Made by a program: the position numbers and the translations under genes
Assembly: GCA_013821525.1 (NCBI GenBank)
Contig: JACDGR010000037.1
Span: 1 to 15,178 of the forward strand
Direction: 5' to 3'
DNA: 15,178 nucleotides
Source of the DNA: Actinomycetota bacterium
Lineage (GTDB): Bacteria; Actinomycetota; Thermoleophilia; Gaiellales; Gaiellaceae
Notes under the pieces: generated by a model
Told to the model about the DNA's origin: nothing
What the model saw: only the letters and a program-made list of their open reading frames with translations
The model's database searches: none
Part shown: piece by piece, positions 1 through 6,731 of the stretch
Layout of the letters: each line of letters opens with the position of its first letter
Numbering within the stretch: position 1 is the stretch's first letter

Positions 1-288
1 CGGGAGCAGGGGTTGCATTCCTGGGCCACCCGCTTCGGTGAGGGTGGCGCGTTCGCCGGTGCGCGGGCGCTGCATCTCGCGACGATCGGATTGCTGATCG
101 CCGCCGGCGTCGGGTTGCACGTGGGCTGGCTCTACTGGGTCGGGGTCGTGTGCGTCGCCGGGCTGCTGCTCTACGAGCACACGCTCGTACGGCCGGGCGA
201 CCTGCGGCGCCTCGACGCTGCGTTCTTCACGATGAACGGCGTCATCTCCGTCGCGTTCTTCGTGTTCGTGCTCGCCGACGTGCTGTGA
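1..288 (+). CDS. UbiA-family prenyltransferase, C-terminal part (5' end outside window)
   Basis: The frame is open from the first base and ends at TGA 286-288, so only about the last 95 residues are present. It begins with REQGLHSWATRFG, which matches the second UbiA motif (GLHS-x-ARFG) that follows the second Asp-rich Mg-prenyl-diphosphate site. Hydrophobic membrane segments follow, then LYEHTLVRPGDLRRLDAAFF, typical of the 4-hydroxybenzoate/menaquinone-type prenyltransferases of the UbiA family. The family transfers a polyprenyl chain onto an aromatic acceptor in the cytoplasmic membrane. A role in menaquinone synthesis by the futalosine route (MqnP) is likely for an actinobacterium, but it is inference because the substrate cannot be read from this fragment. 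The next gene starts 10 bases downstream, so the two are probably co-transcribed. Confidence 0.8.
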   Translation, partial: REQGLHSWATRFGEGGAFAGARALHLATIGLLIAAGVGLHVGWLYWVGVVCVAGLLLYEHTLVRPGDLRRLDAAFFTMNGVISVAFFVFVLADVL

Positions 289-298
289 GCGCCGAGGG

Positions 299-1027
299 GT
301 GATCATCGGCCTGCTCCATCCCGGCGCGATGGGCGCCGCGATCGGAGACGCGCTGCACGCAGCCGGCCACGACGTGATCTGGGCCTCCGAGGGTCGAAGC
401 GCCGCAACGCACCAGCGCGCGCGCGCCTTGCGTAACGTGGGCACGGTCGACGCGCTCAGCTCTACCGCCGAACTGATCTTCTCCATCTGCCCGCCGCACG
501 CAGCGGCCGACGTCGCTCGCGCAGCCGCGGGCTTCTCCGGCATCTACGTCGACGCGAACGCGATCTCGCCCGCGCGATCTCGTGCGATCGCTGCGCTGCA
601 GCCGCGGCTCGTCGACGGCGGGATCATCGGCCCGCCGCCGCGAGCGGCCGGTGAGACGCGGCTCTATCTCTCCGGCGCTGGCGCCCTCGGCGTTGCGGAG
701 CTGTTCGAGGGATCGCTCGTCGACGCCCGCGTCGTTCCCGATGCTTCGGCGCTGAAGATGGTCTACGCCGCGTGGTCGAAAGGAACTGCAGCGCTGCTCC
801 TCTCGCTGCACCGCGTCGCCGAGCACTACGAGGTCGCCCGCGCACTCGAGGATGAGTGGCGTCTCTCGCAACCGCAGCTCCTCGGACGGCTCGCCTCTGC
901 CGAGCGCTCTGCCGCCGCCAAGGGCTGGCGGTGGGTCGGCGAGCTGGAGGAGATCGCCGATACGTTTGGCGCTGCGGGTGAGCCCGAGGGGTTCCACCGG
1001 GCTGCCGCCGAGGTCTTCCGCACGTGA
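299..1027 (+). CDS. NAD(P)-binding oxidoreductase with DUF1932 domain
   Basis: A 242-residue protein. The N-terminus MIIGLLHPGAMGAAIGDAL is a Rossmann dinucleotide-binding start of the 6-phosphogluconate/3-hydroxyisobutyrate dehydrogenase type, with HPGAMG replacing the usual GxGxxG. YVDANAISP and VDGGIIGPP in the middle, and the helical C-terminal half (about residues 150-242) with ALKMVYAAWSKG, fit the DUF1932 domain. Family members are predicted NAD(P)-dependent oxidoreductases of unknown substrate. The GTG start is supported because the nucleotide-binding strand begins at residue 2. GAGGG lies directly against the start codon, too close for a normal ribosome site, so translation may depend on coupling to the preceding gene. 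It overlaps ccmA by 4 bases (GTGA). Its position between a prenyltransferase and ccmA does not reveal its substrate. Confidence 0.8.
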   Translation: MIIGLLHPGAMGAAIGDALHAAGHDVIWASEGRSAATHQRARALRNVGTVDALSSTAELIFSICPPHAAADVARAAAGFSGIYVDANAISPARSRAIAALQPRLVDGGIIGPPPRAAGETRLYLSGAGALGVAELFEGSLVDARVVPDASALKMVYAAWSKGTAALLLSLHRVAEHYEVARALEDEWRLSQPQLLGRLASAERSAAAKGWRWVGELEEIADTFGAAGEPEGFHRAAAEVFRT

Positions 1028-1596
1028 TCGCCGCACTCGCGCTCGGCATGCGCTTCGGCGACAAGCGCGTCTTCCGCGACGTCAGCGTCGACCTCGCAGA
1101 CGGTGGCTTCCTGCTCGTCACCGGGCCGAACGGATCCGGCAAGACGACGCTCCTCCGTGTGCTCGCCGGCCTCACTGCACCGAGCCAGGGCGAGGTGGAG
1201 GGCCCACCGCGGCACACCGTCGGGTATCTGGGTCACGACCCACTCGTCTACCGCGAGCTGACACCGCTCGAGAACCTGACGCTGTTCGGGCGGCTGTACC
1301 GGGTGCCCGAGCGCGGCGAGCGGATCGGGATGCTGCTCGAGCGCTTTGGTCTCTGGGAGGTGCGCAACGATCGCGTCTCGACCTTCTCGCGCGGCATGCA
1401 GCAGCGGCTCGGCCTCTGTCGCGTGCTCCTGCACGAGCCCCGGTTGCTGCTGCTGGACGAGCCGTACAACGCACTCGACGCCGCGGGTGCCGAGCTACTC
1501 GACGGCGTCTTCACGGAACCGCGCACGTGGATCGTCGCAACCCACGAGCCGCGGCGCGTCGACCGGCTCGCGACCGACCGGCTCGTGTTCGCTTGA
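1024..1596 (+). CDS. ccmA: Heme exporter ABC transporter ATP-binding protein CcmA
   Basis: A 190-residue ABC ATPase. Walker A GPNGSGKTT is at residues 34-42, the Q-loop region near LGHDPLVY (69-76), the signature FSRGMQQR at 121-128 in the variant form typical of CcmA, Walker B LLLLDEP at 141-147, and the H-loop histidine at 174. CcmA powers the CcmABCD complex, which releases holo-CcmE during System I cytochrome c maturation at the membrane. It is slightly shorter than the usual 200 or so residues. The GTG start overlaps the upstream stop (GTGA), and its stop overlaps the TTG start of ccmB (TTGA), indicating translational coupling. Assignment as CcmA rather than a general ABC ATPase rests on the adjacent ccmB, ccmC and ccmD genes. 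Confidence 0.92.
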   Translation: MIAALALGMRFGDKRVFRDVSVDLADGGFLLVTGPNGSGKTTLLRVLAGLTAPSQGEVEGPPRHTVGYLGHDPLVYRELTPLENLTLFGRLYRVPERGERIGMLLERFGLWEVRNDRVSTFSRGMQQRLGLCRVLLHEPRLLLLDEPYNALDAAGAELLDGVFTEPRTWIVATHEPRRVDRLATDRLVFA

Positions 1597-2210
1597 CGTA
1601 CTTCTCCGACGTCGCCGCGCTCGCGCGCAAGGATCTGTTGCTCGAGCTGCGAGCGAAAGAGACGCTCCCGTCGATGATCCTCTTCGTGCTTGCGGCGCTG
1701 ACGATCTTTCACTTCGCGTTACCAGGTGGCACCGCACACAAGGCTGCGCTCGGGCTCCTCTGGGCAGCGCTGATCTTCACGGCGCTCCTCGGACTGACGC
1801 GCGCATTCGTCGCCGAGCGCGAGCAGGGCATGTTCGACGCGCTCGTGCTGGCGCCGTGCGATCGCAGCGCGATCTGGCTCGGCAAGTCGATCGCGGTATT
1901 CGCATTCATCGCCTGTGCCGAGGTCGTCGCGCTCCCTGCGTTCGCAGCGTTCTTCTCGGGGATCGACGGCCGGACTGTCGCCGCGGTCGCCCTGGCGGAC
2001 GTCGGCATCTGCACGGTCGGGACGCTCTTCGGGGCCATGGCCGTGGCCGGGCGCGCGCGGGAGCTCCTCCTGCCGCTGCTCTTCCTGCCGATGGCGATCC
2101 CGATCGTCGTCGGCGGGGTGGGGGGCTACCTCTGGTTTCTTGCCCTCTACGACGCCGTCTTCGCCCTGCTCGCCTGGGCGGCCTTCGAGTACGTGGTCTC
2201 AGAGGTGTAG
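1593..2210 (+). CDS. ccmB: Heme exporter membrane protein CcmB
   Basis: The protein has 205 residues if it begins at TTG 1593, which overlaps the ccmA stop in TTGA. The frame is open further upstream (to 852), but that part lies over the DUF1932 and ccmA genes and is Arg-rich noise, so the TTG is preferred. The N-terminus reads LTYFSDVAALARKDLLLELRAKE, the cytoplasmic lead-in typical of CcmB (ARKDLLxExR). About six hydrophobic segments follow, at roughly residues 27-43, 50-67, 90-115, 125-146, 152-176 and 180-200. TRAFVAEREQGMFDALVLAP is the conserved CcmB loop. CcmB is the membrane partner of the CcmA ATPase in System I cytochrome c assembly. The length is near the family norm of about 220. 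Confidence 0.9.
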   Translation: MTYFSDVAALARKDLLLELRAKETLPSMILFVLAALTIFHFALPGGTAHKAALGLLWAALIFTALLGLTRAFVAEREQGMFDALVLAPCDRSAIWLGKSIAVFAFIACAEVVALPAFAAFFSGIDGRTVAAVALADVGICTVGTLFGAMAVAGRARELLLPLLFLPMAIPIVVGGVGGYLWFLALYDAVFALLAWAAFEYVVSEV

Positions 2211-2261
2211 AGACCTGCCGCGCGGCCTCGCCACCCAGGCCCCGCAGCAGGTCCTTCGCAC

Positions 2262-2267
2262 TACCAT
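2262..2267 (+). promoter_or_regulatory. Possible -10 box upstream of ccmC
   Basis: TACCAT ends 6 bases before the GTG start of ccmC, inside a 63-base gap between ccmB and ccmC. No ribosome binding site precedes that GTG. A -10 box at this distance would start the transcript at or next to the start codon, giving a leaderless mRNA as is common in actinobacteria. No convincing -35 box is seen. The call rests on spacing and on the same pattern at other genes in the window. Confidence 0.35.
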
Positions 2268-2273
2268 GACGCC

Positions 2274-2963
2274 GTGAGACGGACGTTCAGCGAGAACCGC
2301 GTTGCGGCCCTGGGCGCGCTGGCCGTCAGCCTGATGACCGCGGCGATCGCACTGATCTTCTTCTACGCGCCATCGGACGCCGACCAGGGCTTCTCCCAGC
2401 GCATCTTCTACTTCCACGTTCCGATCGCCCTGACCGCCTACGTGTGCTTCAGCTGGGGCGCCTGGAAGGCGCTGCGCGTGCTCTGGAAACGGGACGAGCG
2501 GGCTGACGTCGAGAGCTACGTGGCGATTCATCAGGGCGTCGTCTTCGGCGCGCTGACCCTGGTCACCGGCTCGATCTGGGCCCGCGCTTCGTGGGGGGTC
2601 TGGTGGTCGTGGGGCGAGAATCAGCTCGTCCTCTTCCTCGTGCTCTTTCTCTTCTATTGCGCCTACTTCATGCTGCGCTTCTCGCTCGAGGCTGGACGAG
2701 CGCGCGCGAACATGTCCGCCGTCTACGCGCTATTCGGCGTCGTGCTGATCCCCATCTCGTTCCTCGCGATCCGGTTGTCGCAGAAGTTCATCCATCCCGT
2801 CGTCTTCAACCGGCACGGGCCGCAGATGTCCGGTTCGCAGCTGCTCACATTCTCGGTCTCGCTTGCCGCAATGCTCGCGCTCTTTGCCGCGCTCTACAAC
2901 GTCGAGCTCGCGGGGAAGCGGCTCGATTCGCACCTGCGCGAGCTGCGCGAGCTGCTGACATGA
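2274..2963 (+). CDS. ccmC: Heme exporter/heme-handling protein CcmC
   Basis: A 229-residue membrane protein with about six transmembrane segments. CcmC presents heme to the chaperone CcmE on the outer face of the membrane. RIFYFHVPIA carries the first axial histidine (H48) and QKFIHPVV the second (H174). Between them is the tryptophan-rich WWD-type segment WGVWWSWGEN (107-116). In most CcmC proteins this reads WGTWWxWDxR; here the Asp and Arg positions are replaced (G114, N116). An in-frame GTG at 2274 is the only sensible start: the ATG at 2266 is in another frame and stops at once. There is no ribosome site, so a leaderless transcript is possible. ccmD follows 10 bases after the stop. Confidence 0.9.
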   Translation: MRRTFSENRVAALGALAVSLMTAAIALIFFYAPSDADQGFSQRIFYFHVPIALTAYVCFSWGAWKALRVLWKRDERADVESYVAIHQGVVFGALTLVTGSIWARASWGVWWSWGENQLVLFLVLFLFYCAYFMLRFSLEAGRARANMSAVYALFGVVLIPISFLAIRLSQKFIHPVVFNRHGPQMSGSQLLTFSVSLAAMLALFAALYNVELAGKRLDSHLRELRELLT

Positions 2964-2973
2964 ACGCGGTCGC

Positions 2974-3126
2974 ATGAACGCACCGTCGCAATGGCAGTAC
3001 GTTGCTGCGGCATACCTCGTCGTCTTCGTCACCGTCCTCATCTGGGTGGCGGTGATCGGCGCAAAGCTGCAGCGGATGCAACGGCAGCTCGGAGAGCTCG
3101 TCGAGCAGGCACGTACTCGTGGTTGA
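2974..3126 (+). CDS. ccmD: Small CcmD-family heme exporter subunit
   Basis: A 50-residue protein in the usual ccmD position. It has a short N-terminus (MNAPSQWQYVAAAYL), one hydrophobic segment at about residues 10-30, then a charged amphipathic tail (KLQRMQRQLGELVEQARTRG) able to form a short coiled coil. This is the CcmD plan: an aromatic residue near AAYxV, a single membrane helix and a basic coiled tail. CcmD joins CcmABC in releasing holo-CcmE. The ATG lies 10 bases after ccmC, and the 3' end overlaps the next gene by 8 bases. CcmD proteins are poorly conserved in sequence, so the call rests on topology, size and operon position. Confidence 0.82.
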   Translation: MNAPSQWQYVAAAYLVVFVTVLIWVAVIGAKLQRMQRQLGELVEQARTRG

Positions 3127-3880
3127 GGCGCTCTTCTGGCCGGCGCTGCTCGGCTATGGCGAGGCGGCGTTCGCCTACGCCTCGGCCCGGACCTCGCGCA
3201 CCGCGACCTGGGGCGTGCGGCTCGGCTGGCTCGCCCAGACAGCGCTGCTCGTCGTGCAGGCGGCTCGCGCCGACGGCTTTCCCTGGTCGACGTGGGCCGG
3301 CTCGCTCAACCTCTTCGTCTGGCTCGTCGTCGGCGCGTACCTGATCTGGGGCTGCCGGCCGAGGTTCCGGCTGCTCGGCCTCTCGGTGATGCCGCTCGCC
3401 GCACTGCTCCTGGGGGTCGCGCGGCTCGGCGGCGGAACGGACGCCGGCACGCGCTCCGACTACGGCAACCTCTTTCTCATCCTGCATGTCGGCCTGGTGC
3501 TCGCGGCCTTCGCGGGGTTCACCCTCGCCGCCGGCCTCGCCGGCCTCTACCTCTGGGAGGAGCGGCGGTTGAAGGGCCGCGCCACGGACATCCTCCGCCT
3601 GCGGGTGCCGCCGCTCGGGACGCTGGAACGGTTGACGCGCCACACGATTCTCGTCTCGCTGCCGTTGCTGACGCTCGGCCTTGCGATCGGCATCGTGCGC
3701 CAGCGGCGAGACGGCGGATCCTTCGACGCGCTCGAAGGGGTCACGCTGCTTGCCTGGCTCCTCTACGGCGGCCTCGTGATCGCGCGGCCGCATGGACGAC
3801 GCGCTGCGCTGATCGCGCTCGGCGGCTTCGCGCTCGTGATCGTCGCGCGGCTTGCGCTCGCAGGCGGGCACTTCGCATGA
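3119..3880 (+). CDS. hemX: CcsA/HemX-like cytochrome c assembly membrane protein
   Basis: A 253-residue protein with about eight hydrophobic segments. WSTWAGSLNLFVWLVVGAYL (near residues 57-76) and the later ILHVGLVLAAFAGFTLAAGLAGLYLWEERRLK resemble the CcsA/ResC/HemX branch of the cytochrome c assembly family (COG0755). LERLTRHTILVSLPLLTLGLAIGI is also typical. HemX is encoded just before or after hemA in many Gram-positive bacteria and is thought to control HemA abundance; here it directly precedes hemA with an ATGA overlap. The GTG start overlaps ccmD by 8 bases. The tryptophan-rich heme-binding WWD motif of true CcsA is not evident, which favours HemX over a heme lyase. The sub-family assignment is inferred mainly from neighbours. 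Confidence 0.78.
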   Translation: MVEALFWPALLGYGEAAFAYASARTSRTATWGVRLGWLAQTALLVVQAARADGFPWSTWAGSLNLFVWLVVGAYLIWGCRPRFRLLGLSVMPLAALLLGVARLGGGTDAGTRSDYGNLFLILHVGLVLAAFAGFTLAAGLAGLYLWEERRLKGRATDILRLRVPPLGTLERLTRHTILVSLPLLTLGLAIGIVRQRRDGGSFDALEGVTLLAWLLYGGLVIARPHGRRAALIALGGFALVIVARLALAGGHFA

Positions 3881-5076
3881 CGCTGACGCTCGTCGGGCTC
3901 TCGCATCACGTCGCGCCAGTCGAGCTGCGCGAGCGGGTGGCGCTCGACGCCGCCGCCGCGAGGGCGCTCGCCGCACGGTTCGGCGACGCCGTCTGTCTCT
4001 CCACGTGCAACCGGACCGAGCTCTACGTCGACGGCGCCGCGGAAGGCGACGTCGTGGCTGCGCTCGCGGAGGTCGCGGGCGAGCCGCTCGACGGTGTCCT
4101 CTACCGCCTGCACGAAGAAGCCGCGGCACTGCATCTGTTCCGGGTTGCGGCGGGGCTCGACTCGCTGATCCCCGGAGAGGGGGAGATCCTCGGCCAGGTG
4201 CGTTCGGCCTACGAGGCGGCGCGGCCCGGCGCACTGCTCGACCACGTCTTCCGCCAGGCGCTTGCCGTCGGCAAGCGGGTGCGCACGGAGACGGCAATCG
4301 GCGAGAGCCCGGCCTCGGTGTCCTCGGCAGCCGCCGCCCTCGCGGCGCAGGTGTTCGGCGAGCTCCGAGGCAGGCGCGTGCTGCTGATCGGCGCCGGGCG
4401 GATCGGCGAGCTCGCGGCCGGCAACCTGTCGGCACGAGGGGCGGAGATCGCCTTCGTCGCCAACCGCACGGTCGACACCGCGCGCGAGCTCGCCCAGCGC
4501 TTCGGCGGCGAGCCGATCGCCCTCTCGGAGATTGGCAGCAGGCTGGGCGAGATCGACGTCGTCGTCTCCTCCACGAGCGCGCCCGAGCCGGTGCTCGTTG
4601 CCGCCGACGTGCCGGCCCGCCGCCGCCGGCCGCTGTTCTTCATCGACATTGCAGTGCCGCGCGACCTCGACGGCGCGATCGCAAAGCTCGACGGCTGCTT
4701 TCTCTACGACATCGACGACCTGGAAGCGGTCGTCGCCGAGACGCTTGCCGGTCGGCGGATCGAGGCGGCGCGCGCGGAGCAGCTCGTCGCCGACGAAGCC
4801 GCGCGGTTCCGCACGTGGCGCGCGTCGCTCGACGTCGTACCCGCTATCGCATCGTTACGCGCGCGCGCCGAAGAGATTCGCACGACGGAGCTCGCGAAGG
4901 TCGACGGGCGCGTCACCGACGACGAGCGTCGAACGCTCGAGTCCGTGACCTCGCAGATCCTGAACAAGCTCCTCCACCTGCCGACCGTGCGCATGAAGGA
5001 AGCCGCTGTGAGCGCGGACGGAGCGACATATGCGGATGCCGTGCGCCATCTCTTCGGGCTCGAGGAGGAGCGGTGA
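3877..5076 (+). CDS. hemA: Glutamyl-tRNA reductase
   Basis: A 399-residue protein starting at ATG 3877, in ATGA overlap with the upstream stop. The frame runs open far upstream, but that part is Arg/Pro noise over hemX; MTLTLVGLSHHVAPVELRE is the canonical HemA N-terminus. The catalytic cysteine is C44 in STCNRTE. HLFRVAAGLDSLIPGEGEILGQV (86-108) is the conserved glutamyl-binding block, and GAGRIGE (172-178) is the NADPH-binding turn. The helical C-terminal dimerisation domain with NKLLHLPTVRMKEA is complete. The enzyme reduces glutamate on Glu-tRNA to glutamate-1-semialdehyde, the first committed step of tetrapyrrole synthesis by the C5 route. hemL and hemB are not in the window. Confidence 0.97.
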   Translation: MTLTLVGLSHHVAPVELRERVALDAAAARALAARFGDAVCLSTCNRTELYVDGAAEGDVVAALAEVAGEPLDGVLYRLHEEAAALHLFRVAAGLDSLIPGEGEILGQVRSAYEAARPGALLDHVFRQALAVGKRVRTETAIGESPASVSSAAAALAAQVFGELRGRRVLLIGAGRIGELAAGNLSARGAEIAFVANRTVDTARELAQRFGGEPIALSEIGSRLGEIDVVVSSTSAPEPVLVAADVPARRRRPLFFIDIAVPRDLDGAIAKLDGCFLYDIDDLEAVVAETLAGRRIEAARAEQLVADEAARFRTWRASLDVVPAIASLRARAEEIRTTELAKVDGRVTDDERRTLESVTSQILNKLLHLPTVRMKEAAVSADGATYADAVRHLFGLEEER

Positions 5077-5243
5077 GCGAGCCGCGCGGGCAGGAGGGCG
5101 ACCACCGCCGGATCGAGCGTCCACTCCCGGTGGTCGCGCCCTCGGCGTTCTTGCGCGTACGGATGGGTCATCCGATCTGCGGCCGCAGCAAGCGTGGAGG
5201 GAGGTCGAACTGTGCTCGTCCGTATCGGGTCTCGCGGCTCTAG
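5073..5243 (+). CDS. Possible small ORF between hemA and hemC, function unknown
   Basis: A 56-codon frame starts at GTG 5073, overlapping the hemA stop as GTGA like most junctions here, and ends at TAG 5241-5243, 32 bases inside hemC. By hand count over about 42 codons, the third positions are the most GC-rich (about 83%), the first about 76% and the second about 60%, the order expected of coding DNA at this GC content. The product would be basic, with two cysteines in the C-terminal half (HPICGRSKRGGRSNC). Against it: the frame contains the inverted repeats and the hemC ribosome binding site, and it overlaps hemC more than neighbours normally overlap. I do not recognise the protein. The region may instead be a structured untranslated leader. 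Confidence 0.25.
   Translation: MSEPRGQEGDHRRIERPLPVVAPSAFLRVRMGHPICGRSKRGGRSNCARPYRVSRL
5094..5143. repeat. Long inverted repeat in the hemA-hemC gap
   Basis: GAGGGCGACCACCG (5094-5107) pairs with CGGTGGTCGCGCCCTC (5128-5143) apart from an unpaired GC in the right arm. This gives 14 base pairs around a 20-base loop. There is no T-run after it, so it is not a standard intrinsic terminator. It could protect the RNA, slow polymerase or control hemC translation. Confidence 0.6.
5160..5188. repeat. Two short hairpin-forming palindromes just before the hemC ribosome site
   Basis: CGGATG (5160-5165) and CATCCG (5169-5174) form a perfect 6-bp stem around GGT. They are followed by the 12-base perfect palindrome CTGCGGCCGCAG (5177-5188). 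The second ends 7 bases before the hemC ribosome binding site, close enough to affect ribosome access. Confidence 0.5.
5196..5204 (+). promoter_or_regulatory. Ribosome binding site of hemC
   Basis: GGAGGGAGG lies 7 bases before GTG 5212. It decides the hemC start: the in-frame GTG at 5194 would put this purine run inside the coding region. It is one of only two strong Shine-Dalgarno sequences in the window. Confidence 0.75.
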
Positions 5244-6072
5244 GCTCGCGCTCACACAGGCGGAGCAGGCCGCCGAGGCGATTCGCCGCCCGGGTGTCGA
5301 GGTCGCGTTCGTGCCGATCACGACCGCGGGCGACCGCGATCGGAAGCGCCCCTTCGGTGAGATCGGCGCGCGCGGCGTCTTCGTCAAGGAGATCGAGGAA
5401 GCGCTGCTGGCCGGCCGTATCGATATCGCGGTGCACTCGGCGAAGGACATGACCTCAGCCGACACCGGCGGGCTCGCGGTCGGCGCGTATCTGCTCCGCG
5501 ACGATCCGCGCGACGCTCTCGTCGGCGCAACCGAGCTCCGTCCCGGCATGCGGATCGGGACCGCTTCCGCACGGCGGCGTGCGCAGCTGCTCGCGCTCGA
5601 CCCGACGATCTCGGTCGAACCGATGCGCGGGAACGTCGACACGCGTCTGCGCAAGTTGCGCGAGCGGGGGCTCGATGCAATCGTGCTCGCCGCGTGCGGC
5701 CTCGACCGGCTCGGCCTCGGCGCGGAGATCGGTGCGCGCCTCGATCCGGAGCAGATGCTTCCCGAGGCGGCGCAGGGCGCACTCGCCCTGCAGGTGCGGA
5801 CTGGCGAGGAGGAGCGAGTGGCACACGCGGACGATCCCGAGACGCGGCGGCGCGTGGCGCCGGAGCGGCAGTGCGTTGCGACGATGGGTGCCGGCTGTCT
5901 CGCGCCGGTCGCCGCGCACCACGACGGGACGACGCTCCAGGGGCTGATCGCCCATGAGGACGGGCTCTGGATCGAGCGCCGCTCGGGTGAGGATCCGCAG
6001 GCGCTCGCTCGCGAGCTCGTCGAGCTGGCTGCAGCGCATGCCGCTGCCGGCGAGCCGTCGCTGCAGGCATGA
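5212..6072 (+). CDS. hemC: Hydroxymethylbilane synthase (porphobilinogen deaminase)
   Basis: A 286-residue protein from GTG 5212, chosen for the ribosome site 7 bases upstream; an in-frame GTG at 5194 is less likely. SRGSRLALTQA matches the family N-terminus. VHSAKDM holds the catalytic aspartate (D79), and TASARRRAQLL and MRGNVDTRLRKL carry the substrate-binding arginines. GAGCLAPVA carries the cysteine (C229) that binds the dipyrromethane cofactor. The enzyme joins four porphobilinogens into hydroxymethylbilane in the cytoplasm. It is a little shorter than the usual 305-315 residues, but all key residues are present. The final ATGA overlap couples it to hemD. It is separated from hemA by 135 bases, the longest internal gap in this operon. 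Confidence 0.96.
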   Translation: MLVRIGSRGSRLALTQAEQAAEAIRRPGVEVAFVPITTAGDRDRKRPFGEIGARGVFVKEIEEALLAGRIDIAVHSAKDMTSADTGGLAVGAYLLRDDPRDALVGATELRPGMRIGTASARRRAQLLALDPTISVEPMRGNVDTRLRKLRERGLDAIVLAACGLDRLGLGAEIGARLDPEQMLPEAAQGALALQVRTGEEERVAHADDPETRRRVAPERQCVATMGAGCLAPVAAHHDGTTLQGLIAHEDGLWIERRSGEDPQALARELVELAAAHAAAGEPSLQA

Positions 6073-6731
6073 ACGATTTCAGGTCCGGGCTGCGCGTCCT
6101 CGTGACGCGGTCGCGCGCCCAGGCTGAGCCATTGGCCTTACGGCTCGGCGCGCTCGGAGCCGAGGTCGTGCTCTGTCCTCTGATCGAGATCGAGCCCATC
6201 TCCGATGCCGCGATCGACGGTGCCGGGTACGACTGGCTCGTGATCACGAGCCCGAACGGCGCCGACGAGATCGCCCGGCGCGGCCGCAACCTGCCGGCGG
6301 TTGCCGCGGTCGGCCCCGGTACGGCCGAGGCGCTGCGTGCACACGGCATCGAGCCGGCGCTCGTGCCCGCCGATTCCACGCAGGAAGGGTTGCTGCGCGC
6401 CTTTCCGCGGCCGTCCGGGCGCGTGCTCTTCGCCGCCGCAGAGGGCGCCCGTCGCGGGCCAGTCGCAGAGCTCGGGGCCGATTTTGTCCCGCTGTACCGC
6501 ACCCGGCTGCTGACGCCCGTGCTTCCGGCCGCCGACCTCGTCGTCCTCGCATCGGGATCGGCCGCGCGTGCGTATGCCGCTCTCGGCGCGAGCCTGCCGG
6601 CCGTCTCGATCGGGCCCGAGACGACGCGGGTCGCTCGCGCCGCCGGGCTCACCGTCGTTGCCGAGGCTCGCTCCCATGACCTCGCTGGGCTCGTCGCAGT
6701 CGTGCGCGATCTGATGGACTCCTCTGCATGA
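6069..6731 (+). CDS. hemD: Uroporphyrinogen-III synthase
   Basis: A 220-residue protein, with ATG in ATGA overlap with the hemC stop. LRVLVTRSRAQAEPLALRLGALGAEV is the typical HemD start. YDWLVITSPNGADEI and PAVAAVGPGTAEALRAHGI (the latter near residues 77-95) are the first-lobe motifs, and LPAVSIGPETTRVARAAGLTVV near the C-terminus is the second-lobe signature. The enzyme closes hydroxymethylbilane with inversion of ring D to uroporphyrinogen III, the branch point to heme, siroheme and cobalamin. HemD proteins diverge strongly, so the order hemA-hemC-hemD is important support. It is somewhat short (family about 240-260). It overlaps the next gene by ATGA. Confidence 0.92.
   Translation: MNDFRSGLRVLVTRSRAQAEPLALRLGALGAEVVLCPLIEIEPISDAAIDGAGYDWLVITSPNGADEIARRGRNLPAVAAVGPGTAEALRAHGIEPALVPADSTQEGLLRAFPRPSGRVLFAAAEGARRGPVAELGADFVPLYRTRLLTPVLPAADLVVLASGSAARAYAALGASLPAVSIGPETTRVARAAGLTVVAEARSHDLAGLVAVVRDLMDSSA

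Noticed and set aside
852..1592. Upstream extension of the ccmB frame
   Set aside because: The translation is Arg-rich and overlies the DUF1932 and ccmA genes; the TTG start at 1593 in TTGA overlap gives a normal CcmB.
3038..4435. Minus-strand open frame of 465 codons opposite hemX and hemA
   Set aside because: It is antisense to two certain genes, and its product is Arg/Pro-rich with no recognisable domain.
5094..5211. T-box riboswitch before hemC (GGTGGTCGCG looks faintly like the T-box GGTGGNACCGCG)
   Set aside because: The GGTGG is fully paired in the long hairpin, the ACC of the motif is missing, and no specifier loop can be recognised.
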